Source: Flavobacteriales bacterium (GTDB lineage: Bacteria; Bacteroidota; Bacteroidia; UBA10329). From it: 49,959 bases of DNA. Each line of letters starts with the position of its first letter. Position 1 is the first letter of the stretch. Made by a program: the position numbers and the translations under genes. The DNA lies in NCBI GenBank assembly GCA_020635535.1, contig JACJZP010000022.1, forward strand, positions 1 through 49,959. Direction: 5' to 3'. Below the pieces are notes generated by a model that worked only from the letters and a program-made list of their open reading frames with translations, searched no databases and had not been told where the DNA came from. Positions 24,770 through 32,953 of the stretch are shown here, one piece after another.

Positions 24770-26458
24770 ATGTCTGACGCTTTTGACATTTGGAAACTTT
24801 TGGCTGGTCTGGGCATCTTCCTTTTCGGGATGTTCTTGATGGAAGAGGCCGTAAAGAACCTTGCTGGCCGTTCTTTCAAAAAGTTCATCCGCACATCTAC
24901 AACAGGTAGAATCCGTTCAATCATTTCCGGTGCCTCCGTTACAGCTGTACTACAGAGTAGTTCGGCAGTTTCGTTGATGGTATTGGCGTTTGTCGGTGCC
25001 GGTATTATGGCCATGGACAACGCCATTGGTGTTATACTAGGTTCGAACATCGGTACGACTGTTACCGCTTGGATCGTAGCCTACTTCGGATTTAAGATCG
25101 ACATTGAATCGTTTTCGCTTCCGTTGATCGGCATTGGCGGACTTGGGCTCATTTTTCTTGGTAAATCTGAACGCTACTCCAACCTGAGCAAACTACTGGT
25201 GGGTTTCGGATTCCTTTTCATGGGACTGGATTACATGAAGCAAAGTGTGACGGAACTGACAGAAATGTTCGACATTGCTTCGCTACCCGATTACGGAATA
25301 ATGGTATACGCGCTGGTCGGACTGTTGCTCACTGCTACCATGCAAAGCAGTTCGGCAACCATTGCCATCGTCCTTACAGCGCTACATGCCCATGTACTTG
25401 ATTTCAACATGGCCACAGCCATGGTGGTGGGTGCCAACGTAGGAACGACATCCACCGTCATTCTCGGTGCCATTGGTGGTTCTCAAATAAAAAAGCGCGT
25501 GGCTTTGAGTCATCTTTGTTTTAATCTCATATCGGCCATCATTGGCCTTGCCATGTTGCCCGTGTTGGTCTGGATAATCACGCGTATGGTTGGTTCGCCA
25601 AACGAGAATGCGGTTATCGGTGTAGCGCTTTACCACACACTTTTCAATGTAATCGGGGTTTTGGTCTTCCTACCGTTCATCGGGTTATTTGCCAAATTGC
25701 TTATTAGAGCATTTCCTGATAAGGTAACGCAGGTTACTGAATTTCTGCAGAATGCTTCTCCTAACGTGAGTGATGCTGCAATGGCGGGGCTTCAGAACGA
25801 GATCATGCATCTTATAAGAGAAACGATGGAGTACAATCTGAAAACGCTGCGGATAGACGTGTCGCTGGTGCTATCAGGAGAACGAAAATCAAGCAAGCTT
25901 ACGCTCGAAGACCATTATGAGAAATTGAACCTGCTTCAAGCAGAGATCTTCTCTTTTGCAGCAACCATGCTCTCATCCGAAATGGACAAGGAAGAAACAG
26001 CACTGGTTAACCGACAGCTGCACGCTGCACGTATGGCGTTGCATTCGGCCAAGTCCATTAAAGATGTACGCCACAATTTCGATGATTTTGACGCTTCAGA
26101 AAGTGCATTTGTGCTTGAGACCAACGCGGAATTCCGAAAACGGCTCATTGAATTATATCTGAAACTCGCAGGTCTTTTTGAAGAAAGACGCCATGCGGAA
26201 GTTGCTTCCAAATTGGGCAAGACGCTGAAGCATCTGACCAAAGAAGATGAGCAGTTTGTACGGTCAATCGCAGAACAAACTTCCAAAGGAACTTTGCAGG
26301 ACATGGACATTTCGCATCTACTTCTGGTGAACAGAGCGTTCATCCAGTCATCGCGACAGCTTATTTTGGCCATTAAGGAAATGACATTGAATGATGAGGA
26401 ACTGGAAATCTTTGACCGTTTGACCGAACAATCCAATTCGGCTGCAACCGAAGAATAA
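24770..26458 (+). CDS. Na/Pi cotransporter family protein with PhoU-like domain
   Basis: A 562-residue protein. The N-terminal membrane part (about 1-310) has the two repeats of the NptA/YjbB family, each with the QSSSA motif (LQSSSAVSL near 63, MQSSSATIAI near 192) and a GANVGTT/GSNIGTT partner. The C-terminal part (about 330-540) is soluble and helical, as in PhoU-like domains. Members carry out sodium-dependent phosphate transport, often export. No pst or pho gene is adjacent. Length is typical for the two-domain form. Confidence 0.92.
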   Translation: MSDAFDIWKLLAGLGIFLFGMFLMEEAVKNLAGRSFKKFIRTSTTGRIRSIISGASVTAVLQSSSAVSLMVLAFVGAGIMAMDNAIGVILGSNIGTTVTAWIVAYFGFKIDIESFSLPLIGIGGLGLIFLGKSERYSNLSKLLVGFGFLFMGLDYMKQSVTELTEMFDIASLPDYGIMVYALVGLLLTATMQSSSATIAIVLTALHAHVLDFNMATAMVVGANVGTTSTVILGAIGGSQIKKRVALSHLCFNLISAIIGLAMLPVLVWIITRMVGSPNENAVIGVALYHTLFNVIGVLVFLPFIGLFAKLLIRAFPDKVTQVTEFLQNASPNVSDAAMAGLQNEIMHLIRETMEYNLKTLRIDVSLVLSGERKSSKLTLEDHYEKLNLLQAEIFSFAATMLSSEMDKEETALVNRQLHAARMALHSAKSIKDVRHNFDDFDASESAFVLETNAEFRKRLIELYLKLAGLFEERRHAEVASKLGKTLKHLTKEDEQFVRSIAEQTSKGTLQDMDISHLLLVNRAFIQSSRQLILAIKEMTLNDEELEIFDRLTEQSNSAATEE

Positions 26459-26475
26459 TCCTACCTCAAAACGTA

Positions 26476-26483
26476 TACATTTG
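26476..26483 (+). promoter_or_regulatory. candidate -7 element TACATTTG next to the pntAA start
   Basis: An exact TAnnTTTG match that ends only 5 bp before the pntAA ATG. If used, the transcript would be leaderless or nearly so. No clear TTG box lies at the usual distance. Confidence 0.4.
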
Positions 26484-26488
26484 ATTGC

Positions 26489-27619
26489 ATGAAAATAGGA
26501 GTACCCAAGGAGACCCAAGCACGCGAAACAAGGGTGGCTATTACGCCAACCATCGCGAAGCAACTGAAAGCCAAAGGATTTGAGATCATCGTAGAAAGTG
26601 GAGCTGGAGACGGTTCGTTCTTTTCTGATGGCGATTACACCCAGGCCGGTGCCGTTATCGGTGCCAAAGCGAACGCATTTGACTGCGATATCGTTGCCAA
26701 GATCAATCCACCTACAGTGGATGAGGCCAAGCAGCTTAAAGCGGGCTCAACGCTTATCTCGTTGTTGTTCGCAGCTACTAATCCAGATGTGGTGAAGGTA
26801 TTGGCCGAGCAAGGCGTGAATGCCTATTCGCTGGATGCCATTCCGAGAACATCGCTGGCGCAGAGTATGGACGTACTGAGTTCGCAGGCGAACCTAGCCG
26901 GCTACAAAGCTGTGTTGCTTGGTGGTGCTGAAATGGGCAAGATATTCCCGATGCTGATGACCTCTGCAGGAACCATAAAACCTTCTACCGTTGTCATTTT
27001 CGGTGCGGGTGTTGCAGGTTTGCAAGCCATTGCTACCGCCAAACGATTGGGTGCCAATGTGTGGGTTTCGGACATCCGTCCAGAGACGAAGGAGCAGGTG
27101 CAATCACTTGGTGGGAAGTTCATTGAAGTGGAAGGAGACGAGAGCGTAAGCATGGCCGGTGGCTATGTGACCAACGTTTCGCCCGAGTTCTTGAAGAAGC
27201 AACAGGAAGTTGTAACTGCTAAAGTTGCGGAGGCTGATCTTGTCATTACCACAGCTCTTATTCCTGGAAGAAAAGCGCCATTGCTTATTACCGATGAAAT
27301 GCTCGGAAAGATGAAACCGGGAGCAGTTATCGTGGACATGGCCGTTTCGCAAGGCGGAAATGTGGCTGGAAGTAAACTCAATGAAACTGTACGCATTGGT
27401 GGCGTAACCATCATTGGAGAAGGAAACCTCCCTGCTACCCTACCGATGAATGCCAGCGAACTCTTCGCCAAGAACGTTTCGAACTTCCTGCTTCATCTTA
27501 CCACCGACAATCAGTTCAACTGGAACATGGAAGATGAGATCACCGCTGGTTCGCTCATTATCAGAGATGGAAAACTGGTTCACCTCTCTGTCTTACCCAA
27601 AGAAACCGCTCACTCTTGA
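26489..27619 (+). CDS. pntAA: NAD(P) transhydrogenase subunit alpha, part 1 (NAD-binding)
   Basis: A 376-residue soluble NAD(H)-binding subunit of the Re/Si-specific proton-translocating transhydrogenase. The start MKIGVPKETQARETRVAITP is the alanine-dehydrogenase/PNT N-terminal motif. The Rossmann motif is VVIFGAGVAGLQAIATAKRLG near 170, and the mobile-loop region GAVIVDMAVSQGGN lies near 280. It works with the membrane parts PntAB and PntB to make NADPH at the cost of the proton gradient. The next gene is 185 nt downstream, with a palindromic repeat in the gap. Confidence 0.95.
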   Translation: MKIGVPKETQARETRVAITPTIAKQLKAKGFEIIVESGAGDGSFFSDGDYTQAGAVIGAKANAFDCDIVAKINPPTVDEAKQLKAGSTLISLLFAATNPDVVKVLAEQGVNAYSLDAIPRTSLAQSMDVLSSQANLAGYKAVLLGGAEMGKIFPMLMTSAGTIKPSTVVIFGAGVAGLQAIATAKRLGANVWVSDIRPETKEQVQSLGGKFIEVEGDESVSMAGGYVTNVSPEFLKKQQEVVTAKVAEADLVITTALIPGRKAPLLITDEMLGKMKPGAVIVDMAVSQGGNVAGSKLNETVRIGGVTIIGEGNLPATLPMNASELFAKNVSNFLLHLTTDNQFNWNMEDEITAGSLIIRDGKLVHLSVLPKETAHS

Positions 27620-27638
27620 AAGCGCACATGGAATTTTT

Positions 27639-27753
27639 GACCTCCCCCAACCCCTCCTTCCTAGGAGGGGAGTTATCTCTCCGAATTAACTTTGGAGAAA
27701 TGCACGAACTCTCCCCCTTGCAAGGGGGAGTACCGCGCAGCGGGGAGGGGGTC
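27639..27753. repeat. palindromic Bacteroidota-type intergenic repeat
   Basis: A 115-bp G/C-run-rich element with roughly inverted ends (GACCTCCCCCAACCCC and CGGGGAGGGGGTC). Inside are a hairpin with an 8-bp stem (CCCCTCCT/AGGAGGGG, 27651-27670) and a perfect 20-bp palindrome (CTCCCCCTTG/CAAGGGGGAG, 27711-27730). It resembles a dispersed repeat family I recognise from Bacteroidota intergenic DNA. It separates pntAA from pntAB. Confidence 0.7.
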
Positions 27754-27804
27754 TTTCTTTGCCAACTGTTCACTGGTCGCTATTCACTAATCACTAAAAA
27801 CTAA

Positions 27805-28125
27805 ATGGAACAACTACTCGCATTTGCCTACGAGCATATGGACATGATCTACATCGTCATCCTGTCCATCATTCTCGGAATTGAAGTCATAGAAAGTGTG
27901 CCGGCCGTACTGCACACCCCGCTGATGAGCGGTGCCAACGCCATCCATGGAGTGGTGATAGTCGGTGCCATCATTGTGATGGGAACCGCATCGCCTGACA
28001 ACATCATTGCGTTGATCCTTGGCTTTTTGGCCGTGATACTCGGCACGCTGAACGTAGTAGGCGGCTTTGTGGTCACCGACCGCATGTTGGACATGTTCAA
28101 GAAGAAACCAGCTAAGAAAGACTGA
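27805..28125 (+). CDS. pntAB: NAD(P) transhydrogenase subunit alpha, part 2 (membrane)
   Basis: A 106-residue membrane subunit with three hydrophobic segments, matching the second half of E. coli PntA, which is a separate gene in many bacteria. Typical features are the VPAVLHTPLMSGANAIHG segment near 33 and VVGGFVVTDRMLDMF near the C-terminus. It forms part of the proton channel together with PntB. Its stop overlaps the pntB start (TGATG), so these two are translationally coupled. Confidence 0.95.
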   Translation: MEQLLAFAYEHMDMIYIVILSIILGIEVIESVPAVLHTPLMSGANAIHGVVIVGAIIVMGTASPDNIIALILGFLAVILGTLNVVGGFVVTDRMLDMFKKKPAKKD

Positions 28126-29531
28126 TGATGGGAGATTACATTTTAGAGATCGCGTACCTCATTGCATCGGTACTCTACATTCTGGGATTGAAAATGATGA
28201 GCGGTCCGAAGACCGCCCGAAGCGGAAACCTGTGGGCAGCGGCAGGTATGACGGTTGCCATCATTGCCACCATTTTCCTCTACACGGATGAAAGCGGAAA
28301 CCACCTACACAACCTGCCTTGGATAGGTGCAGGAATTGCCATTGGTTCGGTAATCGGATGGATAATTGCCAAGCGCGTGGAAATGACCGCCATGCCACAG
28401 ATGGTTTCGCTATTCAATGGAATGGGCGGTGCGTGTGCAGCCATCATCGGATTGATCGAATTCCCGCATTACCTGCACAATGGCGATTGGCTTATTCTGG
28501 CCACCATTTTCGCAGGATTGGTGATCGGTAGCGTATCGTTTGCTGGTAGTATGGTCGCTTTTCTGAAGCTGAACGGCAACCTGAACAAGGACATCCGACT
28601 GCCTTTCTACAATATCATCAACACGCTGCTTATTGTGGTCACGTTGGGATTGACGGTATGCTTAGCTGGTGGACACATTCACAGCAACCCCGAGCTATGG
28701 GTTTATATGCTACTTGGGTTGAGTTTGGCTTACGGTATCCTCTTCGTGTTGCCAATTGGTGGTGCGGATATGCCTGTGGTCATCTCACTTTTGAATTCCT
28801 TTACAGGAATGGCGGCTGCCTTCGGTGGCTTCCTTTATGGGAATATGGCCATGCTGACGGGTGGTATCCTTGTCGGTTCGGCTGGAACCATCCTGACCGT
28901 TGTGATGTGTAACGCCATGAACCGCTCTCTGACCGCTGTAATATTCGGTGCATTCGGTACTGGCGGTGCTACTGCAACTGCTGCGAGTGGTGAACAGAAA
29001 TCGTACAAACAGACCAACCCTTCTGACCTTGCTGTACTACTGAACTACTCCAGCAAGGTCATCATTGTTCCTGGTTACGGTTTGGCCGTGGCGCAGGCGC
29101 AGCACGTGGTGCACGAGATGGAACAACTGCTCGAAAGCCGTGGTGTGGAAGTGAAATACGCCATTCACCCTGTGGCAGGACGTATGCCGGGACACATGAA
29201 CGTGCTGCTGGCAGAAAGCAACGTGGAGTACGACAAACTGGTGGAAATGGAGGACGTGAACCCTGAGTTTGCCACCACCGATGTGGTGCTGGTGCTGGGT
29301 GCCAACGATGTGGTGAACCCTGCCGCCAAGGAAGACCCCTCCTCGCCTATCTACGGTATGCCTATTCTGAATGTGGAAGACGCCAAACACACCGTGGTGA
29401 ACAAGCGCAGCATGAGCGTTGGCTACGCGGGCATTGACAACGATCTCTTTTACCGCGACAAGACCAGCATGCTCTTTGGCGATGCCAAGAAGGCGCTTAC
29501 GGAGTTAGTTGCTGAACTCAAAAGCTTATAG
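28125..29531 (+). CDS. pntB: NAD(P) transhydrogenase subunit beta
   Basis: A 468-residue subunit with about eight or nine membrane segments followed by the NADP(H)-binding domain (about 285-468). The nucleotide motif is VPGYGLAVAQAQ near 309, with MPGHMNVLLAE near 347 and GANDVVNPAA near 384, all standard. Length is normal. Two consecutive ATG codons occur at the start; either gives an intact protein. It completes the membrane-bound transhydrogenase. Confidence 0.96.
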   Translation: MMGDYILEIAYLIASVLYILGLKMMSGPKTARSGNLWAAAGMTVAIIATIFLYTDESGNHLHNLPWIGAGIAIGSVIGWIIAKRVEMTAMPQMVSLFNGMGGACAAIIGLIEFPHYLHNGDWLILATIFAGLVIGSVSFAGSMVAFLKLNGNLNKDIRLPFYNIINTLLIVVTLGLTVCLAGGHIHSNPELWVYMLLGLSLAYGILFVLPIGGADMPVVISLLNSFTGMAAAFGGFLYGNMAMLTGGILVGSAGTILTVVMCNAMNRSLTAVIFGAFGTGGATATAASGEQKSYKQTNPSDLAVLLNYSSKVIIVPGYGLAVAQAQHVVHEMEQLLESRGVEVKYAIHPVAGRMPGHMNVLLAESNVEYDKLVEMEDVNPEFATTDVVLVLGANDVVNPAAKEDPSSPIYGMPILNVEDAKHTVVNKRSMSVGYAGIDNDLFYRDKTSMLFGDAKKALTELVAELKSL

Positions 29532-29532
29532 A

Positions 29533-29757
29533 ATGACGAAAACAAACACACGTTTTGCGTTCCTCGTTTTAGCTCTTCTCATTTCTGCATGTCAGAAAGA
29601 CGAATCACCAGCTTGGCTTTATCGTCCCGACCCAGTTACTTCGGTTGAAATGAGGTTTATTCCGGTTAATAATGCCGATACAACAGTTGTGTTTTTTGCG
29701 GAAGACATAACGGGTGAATGGGACAATCTTTCTTTCGACACCTATTCCTTCACTTGA
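29533..29757 (+). pseudogene. truncated lipoprotein, degenerate copy of the 30915/34659 family
   Basis: A 74-residue frame with a lipoprotein signal (lipobox ending ISAC, C20) that begins 1 nt after the pntB stop. Its DPVTSVEMRFIPVN segment and following FFAEDITGEWD align with VITTLIYTLTPEG...FTDLDGDGG in the 34659 lipoprotein. The paralogues are about 185 residues, so roughly two thirds is missing. Downstream, protein-like but frame-broken sequence continues, consistent with frameshift and decay. It could also be a genuine short lipoprotein. Confidence in the pseudogene reading is modest. Confidence 0.45.
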
Positions 29758-30132
29758 CGAACTAAACTTTGCAACGGATACACTATTTTGATCTGATTCG
29801 ATCTCTATTGGTTCAGAAAACCCAAATTTTATTATTAACACACCTAACATTTAAGAGGGCACTTCTCCAAATGAGATACGCAGGTAAATCCCTGTCGAAG
29901 AAACTACTTGGACAGTACTACATGGCGATCGTTCAAACCTAATCATTTCGGAAGTTTTACATTTACGATTTATTATAAGTCTGGTATCATTTAAAAAATT
30001 GCATCTTGTTTTGGGGATATTGGTTTCGTTAGCGTACTTGTCGTCAAAGTATGAGGTCATAATCAGGAAACGTGATTAGACATAGAGTCAAAGTTTAACG
30101 ACTCAGCTAAAGCTTTACTTTATTTTTGACGT
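29758..30132 (+). other. gene-free AT-rich region with decayed coding sequence
   Basis: No intact gene is seen. Protein-like stretches appear in more than one frame (for example SLDELNFATDTLF followed by TGA, then SDSISIGSENPNFIINT) and are interrupted by stops. This suggests the decayed 3' part of the lipoprotein gene that begins at 29533, or another lost gene. Base composition is visibly more AT-rich than the flanking pnt genes. Confidence 0.4.
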
Positions 30133-30570
30133 ATGAATGCGTTCGTCAAATTACTTCGCAGCAATCCAGATCAGAAAAGATGGAGATTTTTTATGCGTAG
30201 GAAGTACCGAACAATTCTTGAAGGCTTCCGAGATATGGGAAAACGCTTTGACAACTCTCCTACTTGCTTACTATCTGACGAAGAAATATGGAAGATATAC
30301 AGCATAGTTAGCATCAGTTTTGACCAAATCGCGGATTTGCGTAAAGAAAAACTTCCTGATGATTGTATTTTGTATATCGTTCACTGCTATTTAGAACGCT
30401 ACGAATTTTTCAAAGCAAAGGGAAGTGATGCTGAAACGGATATGTTTGAAAAATTGAACTATGAAACGACTTCCTATCTAAGGGAGGGAGTTGCTGGAAC
30501 CTACGAGCTCATAGATCCAGAGAATGAGATAATCTGTGGTGGTGTAATTCGTGATGATGACGAAGGATAG
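30133..30570 (+). CDS. hypothetical protein
   Basis: A 145-residue soluble protein without signal peptide or known motif. It is helical and charged, with LSDEEIWKIYSIVSISFDQI near 47 and a conserved-looking YIVHCYLERYEFFKAKG near 81, and an acidic C-terminus (RDDDEG). Codon and base use are more AT-rich than in neighbouring operons. It stands between decayed and repetitive DNA, which fits recent acquisition or a surviving orphan. Function unknown. Confidence 0.55.
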   Translation: MNAFVKLLRSNPDQKRWRFFMRRKYRTILEGFRDMGKRFDNSPTCLLSDEEIWKIYSIVSISFDQIADLRKEKLPDDCILYIVHCYLERYEFFKAKGSDAETDMFEKLNYETTSYLREGVAGTYELIDPENEIICGGVIRDDDEG

Positions 30571-30621
30571 TTTACTGAGACAGTTCAAATCGGAATTGTT
30601 TCAATACAAATAAATCCCGCT

Positions 30622-30700
30622 AGTGCGCTTTTGTAACACGTGCTCAAGCTAAATCGGCAACCGGAACATTAACAGCAGTTCAGTGTGCATAAAGCGCACT
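30622..30700. repeat. long-range inverted repeat AGTGCGCTTT/AAAGCGCACT
   Basis: A perfect 10-bp inverted repeat (30622-30631 and 30691-30700) encloses 59 bp that include an ACACGTG core. It lies in a gene-free region just before the 21-bp minisatellite. It could be the ends of a short mobile remnant or a large hairpin. Confidence 0.45.
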
Positions 30701-30717
30701 TTTAATTCACGTTGAAC

Positions 30718-30831
30718 CTAACCCATCCTCAGTTTACCGTAACCCATCTTCAGTTTACCGTAGCCCATCTTCAGTTTGCTGTAGCCCTTCTTCAGTTTGC
30801 TGTAGCCCTTCTTCAGTTCTAGGTAGGTCAT
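30718..30831 (-). CDS. possible 37-residue heptad-repeat peptide
   Basis: On the minus strand the 21-bp minisatellite is an uninterrupted ATG-to-TAG frame. The product is five heptads of the type KLKxGYx (for example KKGYSKLK and MGYGKLK), basic and amphipathic. The repeat unit is a multiple of three and the variants between units are mostly conservative on this strand. No clear ribosome binding site is present. It may be a real small protein or chance in a minisatellite. Confidence 0.3.
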   Translation of the reverse strand: MTYLELKKGYSKLKKGYSKLKMGYGKLKMGYGKLRMG

Positions 30832-30841
30832 ATGCAGTTAA
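30720..30841. repeat. 21-bp tandem repeat, about 5.8 copies
   Basis: Units start at 30720, 30741, 30762, 30783 and 30804, with a partial unit from 30825. The consensus is close to AGCCCATCTTCAGTTTGCTGT, and neighbouring units differ by one to five bases, so the array has diverged stepwise. There are no spacers. It lies between the orphan gene at 30133 and the lipoprotein at 30915. Confidence 0.9.
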
Positions 30842-30914
30842 AATGGAAGTGTTTCGGTTCATGTTGTGTATCTCGAATACTTAAACCGCCACCGGGTCGT
30901 TCTCATTCAAACCA

Positions 30915-31469
30915 ATGGCCATGCTCAGACCAGCCCTTTTCTTACTCGGATCATTGATACTCGGCATTTCAGCTTGCGAAACGCCTCATGATGAGGTGTA
31001 TGAGGAGCCAATAACTTCTCTGTTCGCCATTCTTACCCCCGATACTGGAAATGCTGTTATTCTGCAATATTTAGATAGAGATGGCCAAGGCGGTAGGCCT
31101 GCAATGGTGAACAGCGGTTTGCTGAAACCCGAAACAACCTACCAGTGCCAGCTGCAGATCAACACCCTTGGAAAGCACCTCATTGATAGCACTTCCGTTA
31201 CCCAGCACCCCGAACTGCACCAAGTGTTCTTTCTACCTCAGAATGGTCTACAAATAAGTACAGCTTATTCCGATCTGGATGCCAACGGCCTGCCTGTCGG
31301 ATTCCATTCTACCATTACCACCGGTAGCCCATCTAACGGAGAATTGCTTCTCATTATCAAACACCTACCGAACAAACGGGCTGTAGGCGTTGCACAAGGA
31401 GACCTGACCAACGCGGCAGGTAAAACCGACCTTGAAGTGGGTTTTGCCATTCGCATTTCAGGTTCGTGA
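30915..31469 (+). CDS. lipoprotein of the type 1 periplasmic binding fold group
   Basis: A 184-residue lipoprotein (lipobox LGISAC, C21; a second ATG at 30921 is possible). It is a paralogue of the protein at 34659: PITSLFAILTPDTGNAV, FLPQNGLQ, SDLDANGLPVGF and the C-terminal LPNKRAVGVAQGDLTNAAGKTDLEVGF align in order. The family is often labelled a type 1 periplasmic binding fold superfamily protein and commonly sits beside TonB receptors. Here no receptor is adjacent; the one at 35276 is next to the paralogue. It lacks the Glu-rich segment of the paralogue. Confidence 0.75.
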   Translation: MAMLRPALFLLGSLILGISACETPHDEVYEEPITSLFAILTPDTGNAVILQYLDRDGQGGRPAMVNSGLLKPETTYQCQLQINTLGKHLIDSTSVTQHPELHQVFFLPQNGLQISTAYSDLDANGLPVGFHSTITTGSPSNGELLLIIKHLPNKRAVGVAQGDLTNAAGKTDLEVGFAIRISGS

Positions 31470-31559
31470 ACCTACCGTTGGTGACATATTATAGAACAGT
31501 TACGCAAAAGACGTAAAGCAATGCTTTAGAAGATGTAGCTTAGAGCAGATCATTCAACC

Positions 31560-32447
31560 ATGAGAGCTTTAACCACACTTCTTCTTGTTCTACTTCTTGG
31601 AACAAGCTTTGCCCAACAGGTAGATTACTTTGCCAATAACCCGCAGTGGCGGCAGTCTTCCATGTGTCAGGTCTCCTATCCTTGCGTAGAGAATCAGGAG
31701 TTCATTTACTACGTGCATTCTGATACGGTGATCAACAATTACACTTACCACAGAATTCATAAACTGGCAGATGTAGAACAGATGTGGATGGCTCCTCCTC
31801 CGGCTGGTCAATGTGGTGGTAATTGGACATTAGATCATGAAGTGGCCAAGCTTAGGCAGGATGGCAAGAAGATATGGCGGTTTGATGGGAACACCGAAGA
31901 ATTGCTCTACGATTTTGACCTGGAATTGGGAGACACCCTACCGCAAACCCCTATTCAGTGGAACGATAACCTTGTGGTAACCGGAGTTGACAGCGCATTG
32001 GTAAATGGCCAATACAGAAAAGTGTTTGAGGTTGGCGACCAGTTCTTGGCAGAAGGCATTGGCCATAATGAAGGTTTCTTAGAACCCTTTCCAGATTACC
32101 TGGAATGCGGCTACACGTTCCAGTGTTTTGCATTGAATGGCACAACTTACTATCCGAATACACAGACACCATGCGACCTGACCGTTTCTGTGCAGCAAGT
32201 AGATGAGCTTGAGCACCTTCTTCCCTATCCGAATCCGACCACGGATGAGGTCTACTTCAATTTCGGAAAGTCGTATGGCAACATTCAATTAAGCCTGTAC
32301 AATTCTTACGGTCAGTTGGTGCATCAGATGCAAACACAGAACGTAACCCATCTGAAGTATGACATGCCCTCATCGCCCGGAATCTACACCTTGCAAATTG
32401 AGCTGAATGACAACAGCAGCAAGCGTTTCAGAATCCTGAAGCTTTGA
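31560..32447 (+). CDS. secreted protein with type A T9SS sorting domain
   Basis: A 295-residue protein with a signal peptide (cut near TSFAQQ), a middle region with no named domain but several Cys pairs (CQVSYPC, CGYTFQC), and a C-terminal sorting domain (LPYPNPTTDEVYF, LSLYNSYGQLV, SPGIYTLQIEL). The body resembles other Bacteroidota cargo that report temperature or status in the descriptive sense only; a function cannot be assigned. T9SS export is predicted. Confidence 0.75.
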   Translation: MRALTTLLLVLLLGTSFAQQVDYFANNPQWRQSSMCQVSYPCVENQEFIYYVHSDTVINNYTYHRIHKLADVEQMWMAPPPAGQCGGNWTLDHEVAKLRQDGKKIWRFDGNTEELLYDFDLELGDTLPQTPIQWNDNLVVTGVDSALVNGQYRKVFEVGDQFLAEGIGHNEGFLEPFPDYLECGYTFQCFALNGTTYYPNTQTPCDLTVSVQQVDELEHLLPYPNPTTDEVYFNFGKSYGNIQLSLYNSYGQLVHQMQTQNVTHLKYDMPSSPGIYTLQIELNDNSSKRFRILKL

Positions 32448-32503
32448 ACCTTGTTCTGGTTCTGAATAGAATCTGAACTGAAGTTCTTTCTCATCTTTGC
32501 AAG

Positions 32504-32950
32504 GTGAGACCCCTGTTCATCCTTACAATATGTACATGCTTTGGCATGCATGCCACTGCGCAGATCCATTTGGCAGACAGCGCCAGTTTCAAAGCAACCG
32601 TTCAGGCCAATCACGAACTCACTGCATCAATGATCACTGTTTACGATGGTGAAACGTACCAGATAACGGCCACCGGAGAATGGCAGGATGCCGGTTACAC
32701 ACCATCTGATGCAGATGGCTTTAAAGGAATGAATGCCCCAATGTTCTTTGGCATGTTGCTTAAACCCCTACCCGGAGAACCCTACATGAAGCTGTGCGGC
32801 AAGGTGGAAGGTTGGAAATTCCCTATTGGCAATTCAACCATGGTAAAGATGAAACGGTCAGGCAAACTCTATCTATTTCCGAATGATGCCAAAGGGTATT
32901 TCGGCAATAACAGCGGAACCATGGAAGTGACCATTCAACGCGTACCCTGA
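32504..32950 (+). CDS. secreted PA-IL (LecA)-like lectin-domain protein
   Basis: A 148-residue protein starting at GTG with a signal peptide (cut near HATAQI). The mature domain has the beta-sandwich pattern of PA-IL galactose-binding lectins: ITATGEWQDAGYTPSDADGF near 50 and GKLYLFPNDAKGYFGNNSG near 125, where the Asn/Asp residues bind calcium and sugar in LecA. It should be periplasmic or secreted. The stop is 3 nt before the DUF3943 gene, so they are co-transcribed. A CATCTTTG element lies 4 bp before the start. Confidence 0.65.
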   Translation: MRPLFILTICTCFGMHATAQIHLADSASFKATVQANHELTASMITVYDGETYQITATGEWQDAGYTPSDADGFKGMNAPMFFGMLLKPLPGEPYMKLCGKVEGWKFPIGNSTMVKMKRSGKLYLFPNDAKGYFGNNSGTMEVTIQRVP

Positions 32951-32953
32951 GAC

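Noticed and set aside
30720..30841. Possible CRISPR array in the 21-bp repeat cluster
   Set aside because: Units are directly abutting with no unique spacers, and no cas gene is present.
30693..30897. Plus-strand reading of the 21-bp repeats as a Ser/Pro-rich peptide
   Set aside because: The frame is open but has no start codon before the repeats; the minus strand has a complete ATG-to-stop frame instead.
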